Below, one piece after another: positions 1 through 6,387 of a stretch of DNA of 61,588 bases. Positions within the stretch are counted from its first letter, which is position 1. Each line of letters opens with the position of its first letter. A model generated the notes under the pieces. It saw only the letters and a program-made list of their open reading frames with translations. It did not search any database and had not been told where the DNA came from. The stretch spans positions 1 to 61,588 of the forward strand of contig JAZSBL010000019.1 of the NCBI GenBank assembly GCA_045602385.1. The letters run 5' to 3'. This stretch comes from SVTX01 sp045602385. Lineage in GTDB: Bacteria; Bacillota; Clostridia; Oscillospirales; CAG-272. The position numbers and the translations under genes were made by a program.

Positions 1-1
1 C

Positions 2-160
2 GTCGAGCTTCAGGTATCCTACGTTGCTATGGGTAGCCTTGAAGATCTCCGCGCGCTTCTTGCAGACGGTGAGACCTACATGGACCGTGGCGCAAACTTC
101 GCTAACGTTGCCGGACAGGTAGAGTACAACAAGGACGGTACACCCGTAGTAACAGAGTGA
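2..160 (+). CDS. C-terminal end of an unrecognised protein (partial)
   Basis: The window opens inside a plus-strand reading frame that runs 52 codons to a TGA at 158-160 and ends in PVVTE. It contains the stretch MGSLEDLRALL followed by an acidic, gapless tail. The frame is open from the first base, codon use matches the neighbouring genes, and a strong terminator follows 50 bp later, so it is very likely a real gene end. The fragment is too short for me to assign a family. Confidence 0.6.
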   Translation, partial: VELQVSYVAMGSLEDLRALLADGETYMDRGANFANVAGQVEYNKDGTPVVTE

Positions 161-211
161 TCTGTTGCAAAAACGAATGCCACGTATAAGTGGTATAACT
201 AAATAACACAT

Positions 212-245
212 CCCCTGCACCAAACGGTGCAGGGGATTCTTTCTA
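212..245 (+). terminator. Intrinsic terminator of the first gene
   Basis: A perfect 10-bp stem CCCCTGCACC / GGTGCAGGGG with a 4-nt loop is followed by ATTCTTTCTAT. It lies 50 bp after the stop codon of the partial gene. Between here and 311 I see only A/T-rich DNA. Confidence 0.85.
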
Positions 246-311
246 TATTAAGTTGTTGCAAAATTTACATAAAATCAATAAAAAAATATATATAAATCGC
301 TCTTTTCACTA

Positions 312-340
312 TTGACAAAATCATATTAAAGGACTATAAT
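312..340 (+). promoter_or_regulatory. Consensus sigma-A promoter for the antiporter gene
   Basis: TTGACA (312-317), 17-nt spacer, TATAAT (335-340): both hexamers match the housekeeping consensus exactly. The start point would be near 347, leaving an untranslated leader of about 125 nt before the antiporter ATG at 473. Confidence 0.9.
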
Positions 341-354
341 ATCAAAGTGCGCGG

Positions 355-424
355 AATTAGGAGTTTTTCTTCCTAATTTTATATATATTGTTTATAAGCT
401 CAAGGGCGACGACGTCGCCCTTGA
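355..424 (+). promoter_or_regulatory. Two-hairpin 5' leader of the antiporter gene
   Basis: Two inverted repeats lie between promoter and gene. The first is AATTAGGA / TCCTAATT (355-362 / 371-378), followed by a U-rich stretch that could act as a weak terminator. The second is a perfect 11-bp stem TCAAGGGCGAC / GTCGCCCTTGA (400-410 / 414-424) with a 3-nt loop and no U-tract. I do not recognise a known riboswitch family. Attenuation or RNA stability control is an inference. Confidence 0.5.
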
Positions 425-472
425 CTTACGCTCACTTTTATTATACTATTTCAGAGAGAGAAAGGCGTTCTT

Positions 473-1837
473 ATGGATAACGTTCAAATTCTGCTGTCAA
501 TTTCAGTCTGCGCTCTCGCGGGCTTGCTAATGTCCCGTGTCTGCAAAATATTCAAGCTTCCCGCCGTTACAGGCTACCTTATCGCGGGTATTCTCGTCGG
601 CACCTTCTGCCTCGGCGGAATCACTCTTCCCGGCGGCTACCGCCTGGGATTCGGCGCGGATGATTTCTCCGATATCGCATCACTCGCGCTTGTAAGCGAG
701 ATGGCGCTCGGATTTATCGCGTTCTCTATCGGTAGCGAGTTCAGGCTCTCCGAGCTTAAAAAGACGGGTAAGCAGGCAACCGTTATAGGTATAGTTCAGG
801 CTCTCGTCACAAGTGCGGTATGTATAGGCGTGCTTTTCGGCTTGCACTATATTCTTATCGCAACCACGGGCAAGGACTACCTCCCGATCCCCGCCGTTCT
901 CATTCTCTCGGCTATCGCTACAGCGACCGCGCCCGCGGCAACGCTTATGGTAGTTCGTCAATATAAGGCAAAGGGCCCATTGACAAACCTCTTGCTCCCC
1001 ATCGTCGCTCTTGACGACGCGGTAGGACTTATCGTTTTCGCGGTTCTCTTCGGCGTTGCTAAAGCGCTTCAGACAAACTCGGTTGACCTAATTTCGATCT
1101 TGGTCGAGCCCGCCATTGAGATAATCGCATCTCTCCTTCTCGGCGCCATCCTCGGCTTTGTCCTTTCAAAGCTTGAGAAGCTCTTCCACTCCAACTCCAA
1201 CCGTCTTAGCCTTGTTATCGCGTTCGTTTTCGCAACCGTCGCGCTCACACAGCTCAAAAATCTCCATATCGGCGAGGTACATATCGGCTTCTCCTCTCTA
1301 TTGACCTGCATGATGTGCGGAACGATATTCTGCAACGTCTGCGAATGCTCCGACGAGATGATGTCAAGAGCGGACAGCTGGACAAAGCCCCTGCTTATCG
1401 TATTCTTCGTTATAAGCGGAGCCGAGCTTGACCTCAGCGTCTTCCTTCAGCCCATCTTCGTCCTTATCGGCGCTGTTTACATAATTTCGCGTTGCCTCGG
1501 TAAGTATTTCGGAGCTATGGGCTCTGCCATAATGACAAAATGCTCCCCCACCACCGTAAAATACCTCGGCATCACGCTCTTCCCTCAAGCAGGTGTTGCG
1601 CTTGGTATGGTAAGCACGGTAGCATCCGATAATATTATCTCCGCAGAGGTAGCAAGCACGGTAAGATTCGTCATTCTCTTCGCGGTTCTCGTCTACGAGA
1701 TCTTTGGCCCCGTTATGACCAAGTGGGCTCTTACCAAGGCGGGAGATATCACCGAAAAGCCTGCGGACTCCAGCAAGAGAAGGATCAATGCCCCGGAGCG
1801 CGAGCGCCACGTAAAGCACCACCTCAAGCAAAATTAA
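473..1837 (+). CDS. Cation:proton antiporter, CPA family
   Basis: Integral membrane protein of 454 residues with about 12 hydrophobic segments from residue 5 to residue 420, ending in a basic cytoplasmic tail (ERERHVKHHLKQN). The N-terminal pattern (SRVCKIFKLPAVTGYLIAGI) and the mid-protein LDDAVGLIVFAV segment, whose paired aspartates normally form the ion site, are typical of CPA2/Kef-type Na+(K+)/H+ exchangers. It has no TrkA/RCK regulatory domain. The ATG follows an AGAGAAAGG ribosome binding site. It is a single-gene transcript from the consensus promoter at 312-340. Role inferred from family: pH and monovalent cation homeostasis. The transported ion cannot be decided. Confidence 0.85.
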   Translation: MDNVQILLSISVCALAGLLMSRVCKIFKLPAVTGYLIAGILVGTFCLGGITLPGGYRLGFGADDFSDIASLALVSEMALGFIAFSIGSEFRLSELKKTGKQATVIGIVQALVTSAVCIGVLFGLHYILIATTGKDYLPIPAVLILSAIATATAPAATLMVVRQYKAKGPLTNLLLPIVALDDAVGLIVFAVLFGVAKALQTNSVDLISILVEPAIEIIASLLLGAILGFVLSKLEKLFHSNSNRLSLVIAFVFATVALTQLKNLHIGEVHIGFSSLLTCMMCGTIFCNVCECSDEMMSRADSWTKPLLIVFFVISGAELDLSVFLQPIFVLIGAVYIISRCLGKYFGAMGSAIMTKCSPTTVKYLGITLFPQAGVALGMVSTVASDNIISAEVASTVRFVILFAVLVYEIFGPVMTKWALTKAGDITEKPADSSKRRINAPERERHVKHHLKQN

Positions 1838-1852
1838 TTTAATACTTGAATA

Positions 1853-1935
1853 AAGAAGCCATTGTATGTCAATACTCCTTCTGTAAAACGGGCAAAGCCC
1901 CCAAAAAAGAAAGGATATTCATACAATGGCTTCTT
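1853..1935 (+). promoter_or_regulatory. 16-bp inverted repeat enclosing the spoIIR start codon
   Basis: A perfect 16-bp inverted repeat pairs 1853-1868 with 1920-1935 across a 51-nt loop. The 3' arm contains the spoIIR ATG (1926-1928) and its first codons. The Shine-Dalgarno AGGA (1912-1915) lies in the loop. If the transcript starts upstream of 1853, folding would bury the initiation codon. No U-tract follows the second arm, so it is not a terminator. Confidence 0.6.
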
Positions 1936-2546
1936 CTAAAAAATTACTTATCTGCGCCGCGGCAATTCTTCTCGTAGCGCTTACCGCCTCTCTTTTGCCT
2001 ATCCACGGTGAGGCGGCTATCTACGACACAGTGGTGCGACTCCACGTGGTAGCAAACTCCGATTCCGAGGAGGATCAGGCACTCAAGCTAAAGGTCCGCG
2101 ACGCGGTTATAGCGGTGGTTACGCCCGCCGTAGAGGGCTGTAAAACACAGTCAGAGGCGATCGAAGCTATCAGCACTGTAATTCCCGACATAGAGAGCGC
2201 AGCGCGCTCTACGGTAACGGAAAACGGCTATTCTTACGCCGTCAAGGTCGAGCTCGGCGAGGAATACTACCCCACTAAGAATTACGAATCCTGCGCCTTT
2301 CCGGAGGGCGAGTACGTATCCCTGCGCGTGCTTATCGGAGAGAGTGCGGGGCAAAATTGGTGGTGTTGCCTTTTCCCTCCCCTCTGCCTCTCGTCAGCAA
2401 GCGCGGATGATAAGAGCTCCAACGAGGAAGCGTTTATCTCAGTAGGTCTTACCAGCGACCAATACAAGCTCGTCACCGAAAGCAACACCCCCAAATACAA
2501 GGCGCGCTTCAAAATACTTGAAACAGTATCCTCGTGGTTTAAATAA
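1926..2546 (+). CDS. spoIIR: Stage II sporulation protein R
   Basis: SpoIIR is the forespore signal protein, made under sigma-F and secreted to the intermembrane space, that triggers SpoIIGA to process pro-sigma-E. The 206-residue product has a signal/anchor segment at residues 7-24, then the family block RLHVVANSDSEEDQALK and the KVRDAV stretch at about residues 38-65. The length is close to the roughly 220 residues of the Bacillus protein. The start ATG has AGGA 10 nt upstream. I do not see a convincing sigma-A promoter directly in front, which fits a forespore-specific promoter. It indicates a spore former or a recent descendant of one. The start codon lies in a large inverted repeat. Confidence 0.9.
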   Translation: MASSKKLLICAAAILLVALTASLLPIHGEAAIYDTVVRLHVVANSDSEEDQALKLKVRDAVIAVVTPAVEGCKTQSEAIEAISTVIPDIESAARSTVTENGYSYAVKVELGEEYYPTKNYESCAFPEGEYVSLRVLIGESAGQNWWCCLFPPLCLSSASADDKSSNEEAFISVGLTSDQYKLVTESNTPKYKARFKILETVSSWFK

Positions 2547-2552
2547 ACCCAC

Positions 2553-2597
2553 AAAAAAGAGTCAATGCTTTAGAGCGTCGCTCTAAAGGACAGTTTT
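2553..2597 (+). repeat. Left outer inverted repeat
   Basis: It starts 6 bp after the spoIIR stop codon. It contains a local hairpin TTTAGAGC / GCTCTAAA (2569-2576 / 2580-2587) between the two blocks that are repeated in inverse at 3821-3866. Confidence 0.65.
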
Positions 2598-2606
2598 CAA
2601 AAATAC

Positions 2607-2637
2607 GGCATATCTCGAAAGAGGTATGCCTTATTTT
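2607..2637 (+). terminator. Intrinsic terminator downstream of spoIIR
   Basis: GGCATATCTC, a GAAA tetraloop and GAGGTATGCC form a 10-bp stem with one G-U pair, followed by TTATTTT. It lies 60 bp after the spoIIR stop and inside the outer inverted repeats. Confidence 0.8.
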
Positions 2638-2700
2638 GCGTTTGTGTCCACAAATGCAGTGCTTGTCAGGAAAACTGACAAGTTATAGGTGAACATAAAA

Positions 2701-2751
2701 AAGGCTCCCTTGTGTAAAGGGAGCTGTCAGCGAAGCTGACTGAGGGATTGT
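2701..2751 (+). repeat. Left inner inverted repeat of the DUF559 cassette
   Basis: This 51-bp repeat is matched in inverse at 3097-3149 with about six differences, including two gaps. It folds into two hairpins, CTCCCTT/AAGGGAG and GTCAGC/GCTGAC. On the minus strand it encodes the last residues (SLSQLR) and the stop codon of the DUF559 gene. Confidence 0.8.
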
Positions 2752-3095
2752 TCTACGAGGTGATCAATATATTCGCAAACACCCTGAAAATTCTTATGTA
2801 TTTCCGTATTAGGTATCCTAATAACTGTCAATCCATATTCTTCAAGAAAAGCTGTTCTTTCTTCATCATATTGCTTTTCTACTTCTGTATAATGCCCAGA
2901 ACCGTCAAGCTCTATGACGAGCTTTGCCTCTGCACAGTAAAAATCTGCGATATACCTTCCGAGAACCTTTTGACGAGAAAAGCGAATGGAATATGTACGC
3001 AAAAAATCATACCAAAGGTGTTTTTCTTCTTTGGTCATATTCTTTCGCAGCATTTTTGCGGTCGGAACAATGTCTTTATTATGTTTTCTCTGCAT
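2727..3095 (-). CDS. DUF559 / Vsr-like endonuclease-fold protein
   Basis: A 122-residue protein of the DUF559 family, related to very-short-patch-repair endonucleases. The PD-(D/E)XK-like core is visible: FSRQKVLGRYIADFYC, then LVIELDGSGHY, then LTVIRIPN. The ATG at 3095 is chosen over an upstream in-frame codon because GGAGGG lies 6 nt before it, and that ribosome binding site is itself part of the right inverted repeat. The stop codon lies in the left repeat, so gene and repeats form one unit. No methyltransferase partner is nearby. The biological role is unknown. Such genes often appear as solitary repeat-flanked cassettes. Confidence 0.85.
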   Translation of the reverse strand: MQRKHNKDIVPTAKMLRKNMTKEEKHLWYDFLRTYSIRFSRQKVLGRYIADFYCAEAKLVIELDGSGHYTEVEKQYDEERTAFLEEYGLTVIRIPNTEIHKNFQGVCEYIDHLVEQSLSQLR

Positions 3096-3096
3096 T

Positions 3097-3149
3097 ACAA
3101 TCCCTCCGTCACGCTTCGCGTGCCACCTCCCTTTACACAAGGGAGGCTT
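3097..3149 (-). repeat. Right inner inverted repeat of the DUF559 cassette
   Basis: Inverse partner of 2701-2751. Read on the minus strand it begins AAGCCTCCCTTGTGTAAAGG and ends GGAGGGATTGT, directly ahead of the DUF559 start codon, where it supplies the ribosome binding site. Confidence 0.8.
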
Positions 3150-3190
3150 GCGCAGAACGCAATCCTTTTTTCTCGGAAAATTGAGTTTTG

Positions 3191-3694
3191 TTATGTTAAT
3201 TTGTTCAATAAAAAGTACGGGCGCTGACCAACTACAATCACATTTGTTACATCAGAAATATCATAGTCGCTATTTTCATATGTCAACAAAAACTCTTGTT
3301 CACTCGGGTAAACAATTTCTTGACCATACCAAGGGTTCGAGGATTGTGGCGTAAGCTCCAAGTATGTTATTTTGCTTTCTGCCTCAAACGTTAGTATCGT
3401 GTGTACTTTGTTTTTCTTCTTGTTGTGTAACAACCATATTTTACTTGGAACATTTAAATTATCAAGTATAGATTGCATTACCAAAACCGCATCTACACAA
3501 GTACCGATTTTTTCTTTAAGCGTGGCAGATGGATCTTGAACAGTATAAACAGTCAATGAGAGATGATAGTAGTCATCATCAAATCCATTTTTCATATTCG
3601 GTTTATATTTTCGACCGTCAACAATGAAGCCGTACTCAAAACCGTTGTTATATAATTTCGATTTTAGTATATTGCATATTTCTTTGATTGTCAT
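3191..3694 (-). CDS. Transglutaminase-like superfamily protein
   Basis: A protein of about 167 residues with a papain-like transglutaminase pattern: GTCVDAVLVMQSIL (nucleophile Cys), KVHTILTF (His) and YLELTPQ (acidic residue), with no signal peptide. The ATG at 3694 has GGGGTG about 9 nt upstream. An in-frame GTG at 3706 is possible but has no spaced binding site. The gene is visibly richer in A/T than its surroundings and has its own consensus promoter (3752-3780), suggesting recent acquisition. The family includes proteases and peptide-bond hydrolases; no specific substrate can be inferred. Its neighbours inside the insertion give no pathway context. Confidence 0.65.
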   Translation of the reverse strand: MTIKEICNILKSKLYNNGFEYGFIVDGRKYKPNMKNGFDDDYYHLSLTVYTVQDPSATLKEKIGTCVDAVLVMQSILDNLNVPSKIWLLHNKKKNKVHTILTFEAESKITYLELTPQSSNPWYGQEIVYPSEQEFLLTYENSDYDISDVTNVIVVGQRPYFLLNKLT

Positions 3695-3751
3695 TCTCAA
3701 GTTCACCCCATCAAATTTTTGTTTGTTGTTTATAACTTATTTCACATCTGC

Positions 3752-3780
3752 ATTATAGCACAAAAACCGCAGAAAATCAA
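3752..3780 (-). promoter_or_regulatory. Promoter of the transglutaminase-like gene
   Basis: On the minus strand: TTGATT (3780-3775), 17-nt spacer, TATAAT (3757-3752). It overlaps the hairpin at 3764-3790, so the stem could influence promoter access in DNA or end readthrough from upstream. Confidence 0.75.
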
Positions 3781-3796
3781 TCTGCGGTTTCTATTT
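3764..3796. terminator. Bidirectional terminator-like hairpin
   Basis: AAACCGCAGA / TCTGCGGTTT form a 10-bp stem (3764-3773 / 3781-3790), with T-rich sequence after it on both strands. Confidence 0.65.
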
Positions 3797-3820
3797 TTTC
3801 TGTCGGTAGGTGGTGTACTC

Positions 3821-3866
3821 TAAAACTGTCCTTAAGAGTACAGCCCATTCGCATTGACTCTTTTTT
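3821..3866 (-). repeat. Right outer inverted repeat
   Basis: Inverse partner of 2553-2597: AAAACTGTCCTTAAGAG (3822-3838) and GCATTGACTCTTTTTT (3851-3866). It ends 12 bp before the pyrI stop codon. Confidence 0.65.
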
Positions 3867-3877
3867 ATTACACAATA

Positions 3878-4300
3878 TCATTTATCCTCTGCCTTTACCT
3901 CGCAGTAGATGCAGCGGTAAACGCGCTTTTCTCTGTCTGTCAGCTTGAATATATGCGCAAGCTCCTGCTCGGTCGTGGTGATACAACGGGGATTCTTGCA
4001 TTTGAGCACGTTATCAAGTCTTTCGGGAAGCTCGATGCTCTTTTTGGCAACAAGCACACTGTCCTTTATAACGTTGACAGTAATTCCGGGGTCAACGTAG
4101 CCGAGAATATCCATATTCAAGGATATATCTGCATCTATCTTGATAATATCCTTTCTGCCCATCTTCTTGCTCTGCACGTTCTTGATTATAGCAACCGGAC
4201 AATCAAGAGAGTCAAGACCGAGAAGATTATATACTCTCATTCCAAGCCCCGCGGTAATGTGGTCGATGACTATTCCGTTCTTGATCGAATCTACGTTCAT
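3878..4300 (-). CDS. pyrI: Aspartate carbamoyltransferase regulatory subunit
   Basis: Regulatory chain of ATCase, which binds nucleotides and zinc and tunes PyrB activity. The 140-residue product has the allosteric N-terminal domain (MNVDSIKNGIVIDHI) and the C-terminal zinc domain with four cysteines at residues 101, 106, 130 and 133 (LKCKNPRC, YRCIYC). The ATG at 4300 overlaps the pyrB stop in an ATGA, deciding the start over longer open frames. It is the last gene of the pyr operon. PyrI in a Clostridia pyr operon implies a PyrBI holoenzyme with CTP/ATP feedback instead of an unregulated trimer. Confidence 0.95.
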   Translation of the reverse strand: MNVDSIKNGIVIDHITAGLGMRVYNLLGLDSLDCPVAIIKNVQSKKMGRKDIIKIDADISLNMDILGYVDPGITVNVIKDSVLVAKKSIELPERLDNVLKCKNPRCITTTEQELAHIFKLTDREKRVYRCIYCEVKAEDK

Positions 4301-5214
4301 ACCGTCACCTCCAAAAGCTTCAAAATAAGCGCCATTCTCATGTATTTGCCGTTTAATACCTGCTTGAAGTAGCACGCGCGAGGGTCGGAGTCGATAGAAA
4401 CCGCTATCTCGTTCACTCTCGGCAGTGGGTGAAGGATAGAAAGGTCGTCCTTCGCCGTCTTTAGCTTGTCGGGAGTCAGAATGTAGCTGTCCTTCAGCCT
4501 GAGGTAATCCTCCTCATTGAAGAAACGCTCTCTCTGAACGCGTGTCATGTAGAGTATGTCAAGCTCAGGCATGACCTCTAAAAGATCGGTGGTCTGCACG
4601 TACTCTATGTTATTTGCGCGAAGCACGTCCCTCTTTATGTAGCTGGGGAGCTTCAACTCCTCGGGAGAAATGAGGATTATTTTTATTCCCGTGTATCTTG
4701 AAAGCGCGCTGATAAGCGAGTGGACCGTTCTGCCGAACTTAAGGTCACCGCAAAAGCCCACCGTAAGATTATCAAATCTTCCCTTCTCTCTCCAAATAGT
4801 GAGAAGGTCTGCAAGCGTCTGCGTGGGGTGGTTGTGTCCGCCGTCACCCGCGTTTATCACGGGGATAGAGGAATTCATCGACGCAACAAGCGGCGCGCCC
4901 TCCTTGGGGTGGCGCATAGCTATAATATCTGCGTAGCAGGATACTGTCTTCGCCGTGTCGGCTACGCTCTCGCCCTTAGCCGCACTCGATGAGCCTGCGC
5001 TTGAAACGCTCAATACGTTTCCGCCAAGCTCGTACATAGCCGCCTCAAAGGAAAGGCGCGTACGCGTCGAGGGCTCGAAGAAAAGCGTTGCAAGCTTTTT
5101 GCCGCGGCAAGCATCGCTGTATTTTCGGGGATCTCTGATGATATCCTCTGCGGTTGAGATAAGCTCCGCTATCTCACCTACCGTGAGGTCGTTTATATCA
5201 ATAAGATGTCTCAT
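4297..5214 (-). CDS. pyrB: Aspartate carbamoyltransferase catalytic subunit
   Basis: Catalyses carbamoyl phosphate + aspartate to carbamoylaspartate, the first committed pyrimidine step. The 305 residues are of normal length. The carbamoyl phosphate loop EPSTRTRLSFE (about 47-57), the SSSAAKGES loop (76-84) and the HPTQTLADL motif (129-137) are intact. It sits 23 bp downstream of pyrE and overlaps pyrI by 4 bp, so it is translationally coupled with its regulatory partner. Confidence 0.97.
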   Translation of the reverse strand: MRHLIDINDLTVGEIAELISTAEDIIRDPRKYSDACRGKKLATLFFEPSTRTRLSFEAAMYELGGNVLSVSSAGSSSAAKGESVADTAKTVSCYADIIAMRHPKEGAPLVASMNSSIPVINAGDGGHNHPTQTLADLLTIWREKGRFDNLTVGFCGDLKFGRTVHSLISALSRYTGIKIILISPEELKLPSYIKRDVLRANNIEYVQTTDLLEVMPELDILYMTRVQRERFFNEEDYLRLKDSYILTPDKLKTAKDDLSILHPLPRVNEIAVSIDSDPRACYFKQVLNGKYMRMALILKLLEVTV

Positions 5215-5237
5215 TTTTATAACCTTTCGATTTAAGA

Positions 5238-5894
5238 TTAAGCCTTGGCTCCGTTTACCGCAAGGTAATTCTTGATTCTCTCAACGTTCTCGCGGTTAGC
5301 CTCGTTCTCCTCGAGATACTCGATGATATCGTATACGTCAACGATAGAATATACGGGGAAACCGAACTGCTCCTCGATCTCCTGCATAGCTCCCTTTTCA
5401 CCCTGACCCTTTTCCTTGCGGTCAACCATGATAAAGGTAGCGGCTACGCGTGTTCCCTCAAGGTGAGAGAGTATCTCCATGCTCTCGCGGATCGCAGTTC
5501 CCGCGGTGATAACGTCTTCGATGATGACGATCTCCTCGCCCGCCCCCGGAACATATCCAACGAATACGCCGCCCTCGCCGTGATCCTTGACCTCTTTACG
5601 GTTAAAGAAGAAGGGCACGTTGAGTCCGTTCTTGGAAAGAGCAACTGCCGCCGACACAGAAAGGGAGATTCCCTTGTATGCAGGACCGTAGAGGACCGCC
5701 TGCTTATCTCCGAGCTTCTCCTTGTATGCCTTAGCGTAGAACTCACCGAGAGTTGCTATGTCGTTTCCTGTCTTGATCATTCCCGCGTTGATAAAGTAGG
5801 GTATCTTTCTGCCGCTCTTTGCGGTGAAATCACCGAACTTAAGAACGCCCGCTCCCTCTAAAAACTGTATAAATTCTCTTTTGTACTGTTCCAT
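5238..5894 (-). CDS. pyrE: Orotate phosphoribosyltransferase
   Basis: Transfers phosphoribose from PRPP to orotate to give OMP. The protein has 218 residues. The PRPP-binding motif VIIEDVITAGTAI lies at about 123-135 and the flexible-loop region NRKEVKDHGEGG at 98-109. The ATG follows AAGGAG at an 11-nt spacing. It is separated from pyrF by the repeat-flanked four-helix-bundle cassette, whose left repeats end about 38 bp before the pyrE start, leaving its ribosome binding site intact. Confidence 0.95.
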   Translation of the reverse strand: MEQYKREFIQFLEGAGVLKFGDFTAKSGRKIPYFINAGMIKTGNDIATLGEFYAKAYKEKLGDKQAVLYGPAYKGISLSVSAAVALSKNGLNVPFFFNRKEVKDHGEGGVFVGYVPGAGEEIVIIEDVITAGTAIRESMEILSHLEGTRVAATFIMVDRKEKGQGEKGAMQEIEEQFGFPVYSIVDVYDIIEYLEENEANRENVERIKNYLAVNGAKA

Positions 5895-5958
5895 AATTAC
5901 CGTTTCTCCTTGTTTTTAGTTTGACTTAACAGTGCAAAGCGCATAATGCAAGGTGCGT

Positions 5959-5990
5959 AGTGCAAAATGCAGAGTGCAAAGTGCAGAGTT
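5959..5990 (+). repeat. Left inverted repeat of the bIVS cassette
   Basis: It begins AGTGCAAAATGCAGAG and ends TGCAGAGTT. It is preceded from 5932 by degenerate tandem GTGCAAAG-like units. Confidence 0.75.
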
Positions 5991-5996
5991 AAGGTA

Positions 5997-6018
5997 GTTT
6001 TTCGCAAAAGCGAAAAAC
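5997..6018 (-). terminator. Hairpin just downstream of the bIVS stop codon
   Basis: GTTTTTCGC / GCGAAAAAC form a 9-bp stem with an AAAA (UUUU in RNA) loop, 10 bp after the stop. The U-run is within the stem and not after it, so it may be a weak terminator or a 3'-end stabiliser. A strong terminator would silence pyrEBI. Confidence 0.4.
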
Positions 6019-6027
6019 ATTTTATCG

Positions 6028-6375
6028 TTATTTATCCTTTGAATTACATATAGCAACCAAAATGGCAATGAGTTCATTAACATCCGAATAAAGGCTTGAA
6101 TATTCCTTATCGCTTAAATAGCCTGTCGCATGCAGAAGTCTGATCCAATATTGTGTTTCATTGGCTTCCTTCAAGGAAATTGCAATTTTAGAGTAAAAAT
6201 CCGCTTTAGACTGTCCTCTTTGAGCCTCGCTAACGTTTGCGCCGATGCTTGTTCCGCTTCTCAGCAGTTGCTTAGATAAAACATATTCTTTTTTATCTGA
6301 GTTAAGATATTGGTACACCTTTACAATTCTTATTGCAAAATCGAAGCTTTTGACTTCAATAATTGATTTCTTCAT
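6028..6375 (-). CDS. Four-helix-bundle protein (bIVS / S23 family)
   Basis: A 115-residue all-helical protein matching the four-helix-bundle/S23 family, first known from ORFs in intervening sequences of bacterial 23S rRNA and related in fold to Avd of diversity-generating retroelements. Visible family signatures are FDFAIRIVKVYQYL, LLRSGTSIGANVSEAQ (residues 38-52) and FYSKIAISLKEANET. The ATG at 6375 starts at the family's usual MKKSIIEVKSFDFA. The upstream in-frame codons are encoded by repeat DNA. Here the gene lies between pyrF and pyrE, not in rRNA. Function unknown; nucleic-acid binding is plausible for the fold. Confidence 0.85.
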   Translation of the reverse strand: MKKSIIEVKSFDFAIRIVKVYQYLNSDKKEYVLSKQLLRSGTSIGANVSEAQRGQSKADFYSKIAISLKEANETQYWIRLLHATGYLSDKEYSSLYSDVNELIAILVAICNSKDK

Positions 6376-6387
6376 ACCGTTTCCGCT

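Larger units (their letters stand above)
2553..3866. mobile_element. 1.3-kb composite insertion bounded by inverted repeats
   Basis: The convergent gap between spoIIR and pyrI is bounded by inverted copies of the same sequence. The left end reads AAAAAAGAGTCAATGC (2553-2568), then CTCTAAAGGACAGTTTT (2581-2597). The right end, reverse complemented (3866-3821), reads AAAAAAGAGTCAATGC, a divergent 10-15 bp, then CTTAAGGACAGTTTT. Inside are a terminator, a GAAAA-loop hairpin (2662-2682), the DUF559 cassette (2701-3149) and a transglutaminase-like gene with its own promoter. There is no transposase. Alternative reading: the outer 16 bp are the two halves of an old bidirectional spoIIR/pyrI terminator (A-tract, stem, T-tract) split by insertion into its loop. 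Confidence 0.55.

Noticed and set aside
3191..3694. Lasso-peptide B2-type transglutaminase partner for the PqqD-like gene
   Set aside because: The two loci are 29 kb apart with unrelated genes between them, and the protein lacks other lasso protease features.
5932..5990. Possible CRISPR-like or minisatellite array of TGCAAAG units
   Set aside because: Units are 7-8 bp, degenerate and without spacers, and they are mirrored in inverse at 6388-6419, so inverted repeat ends explain them better.
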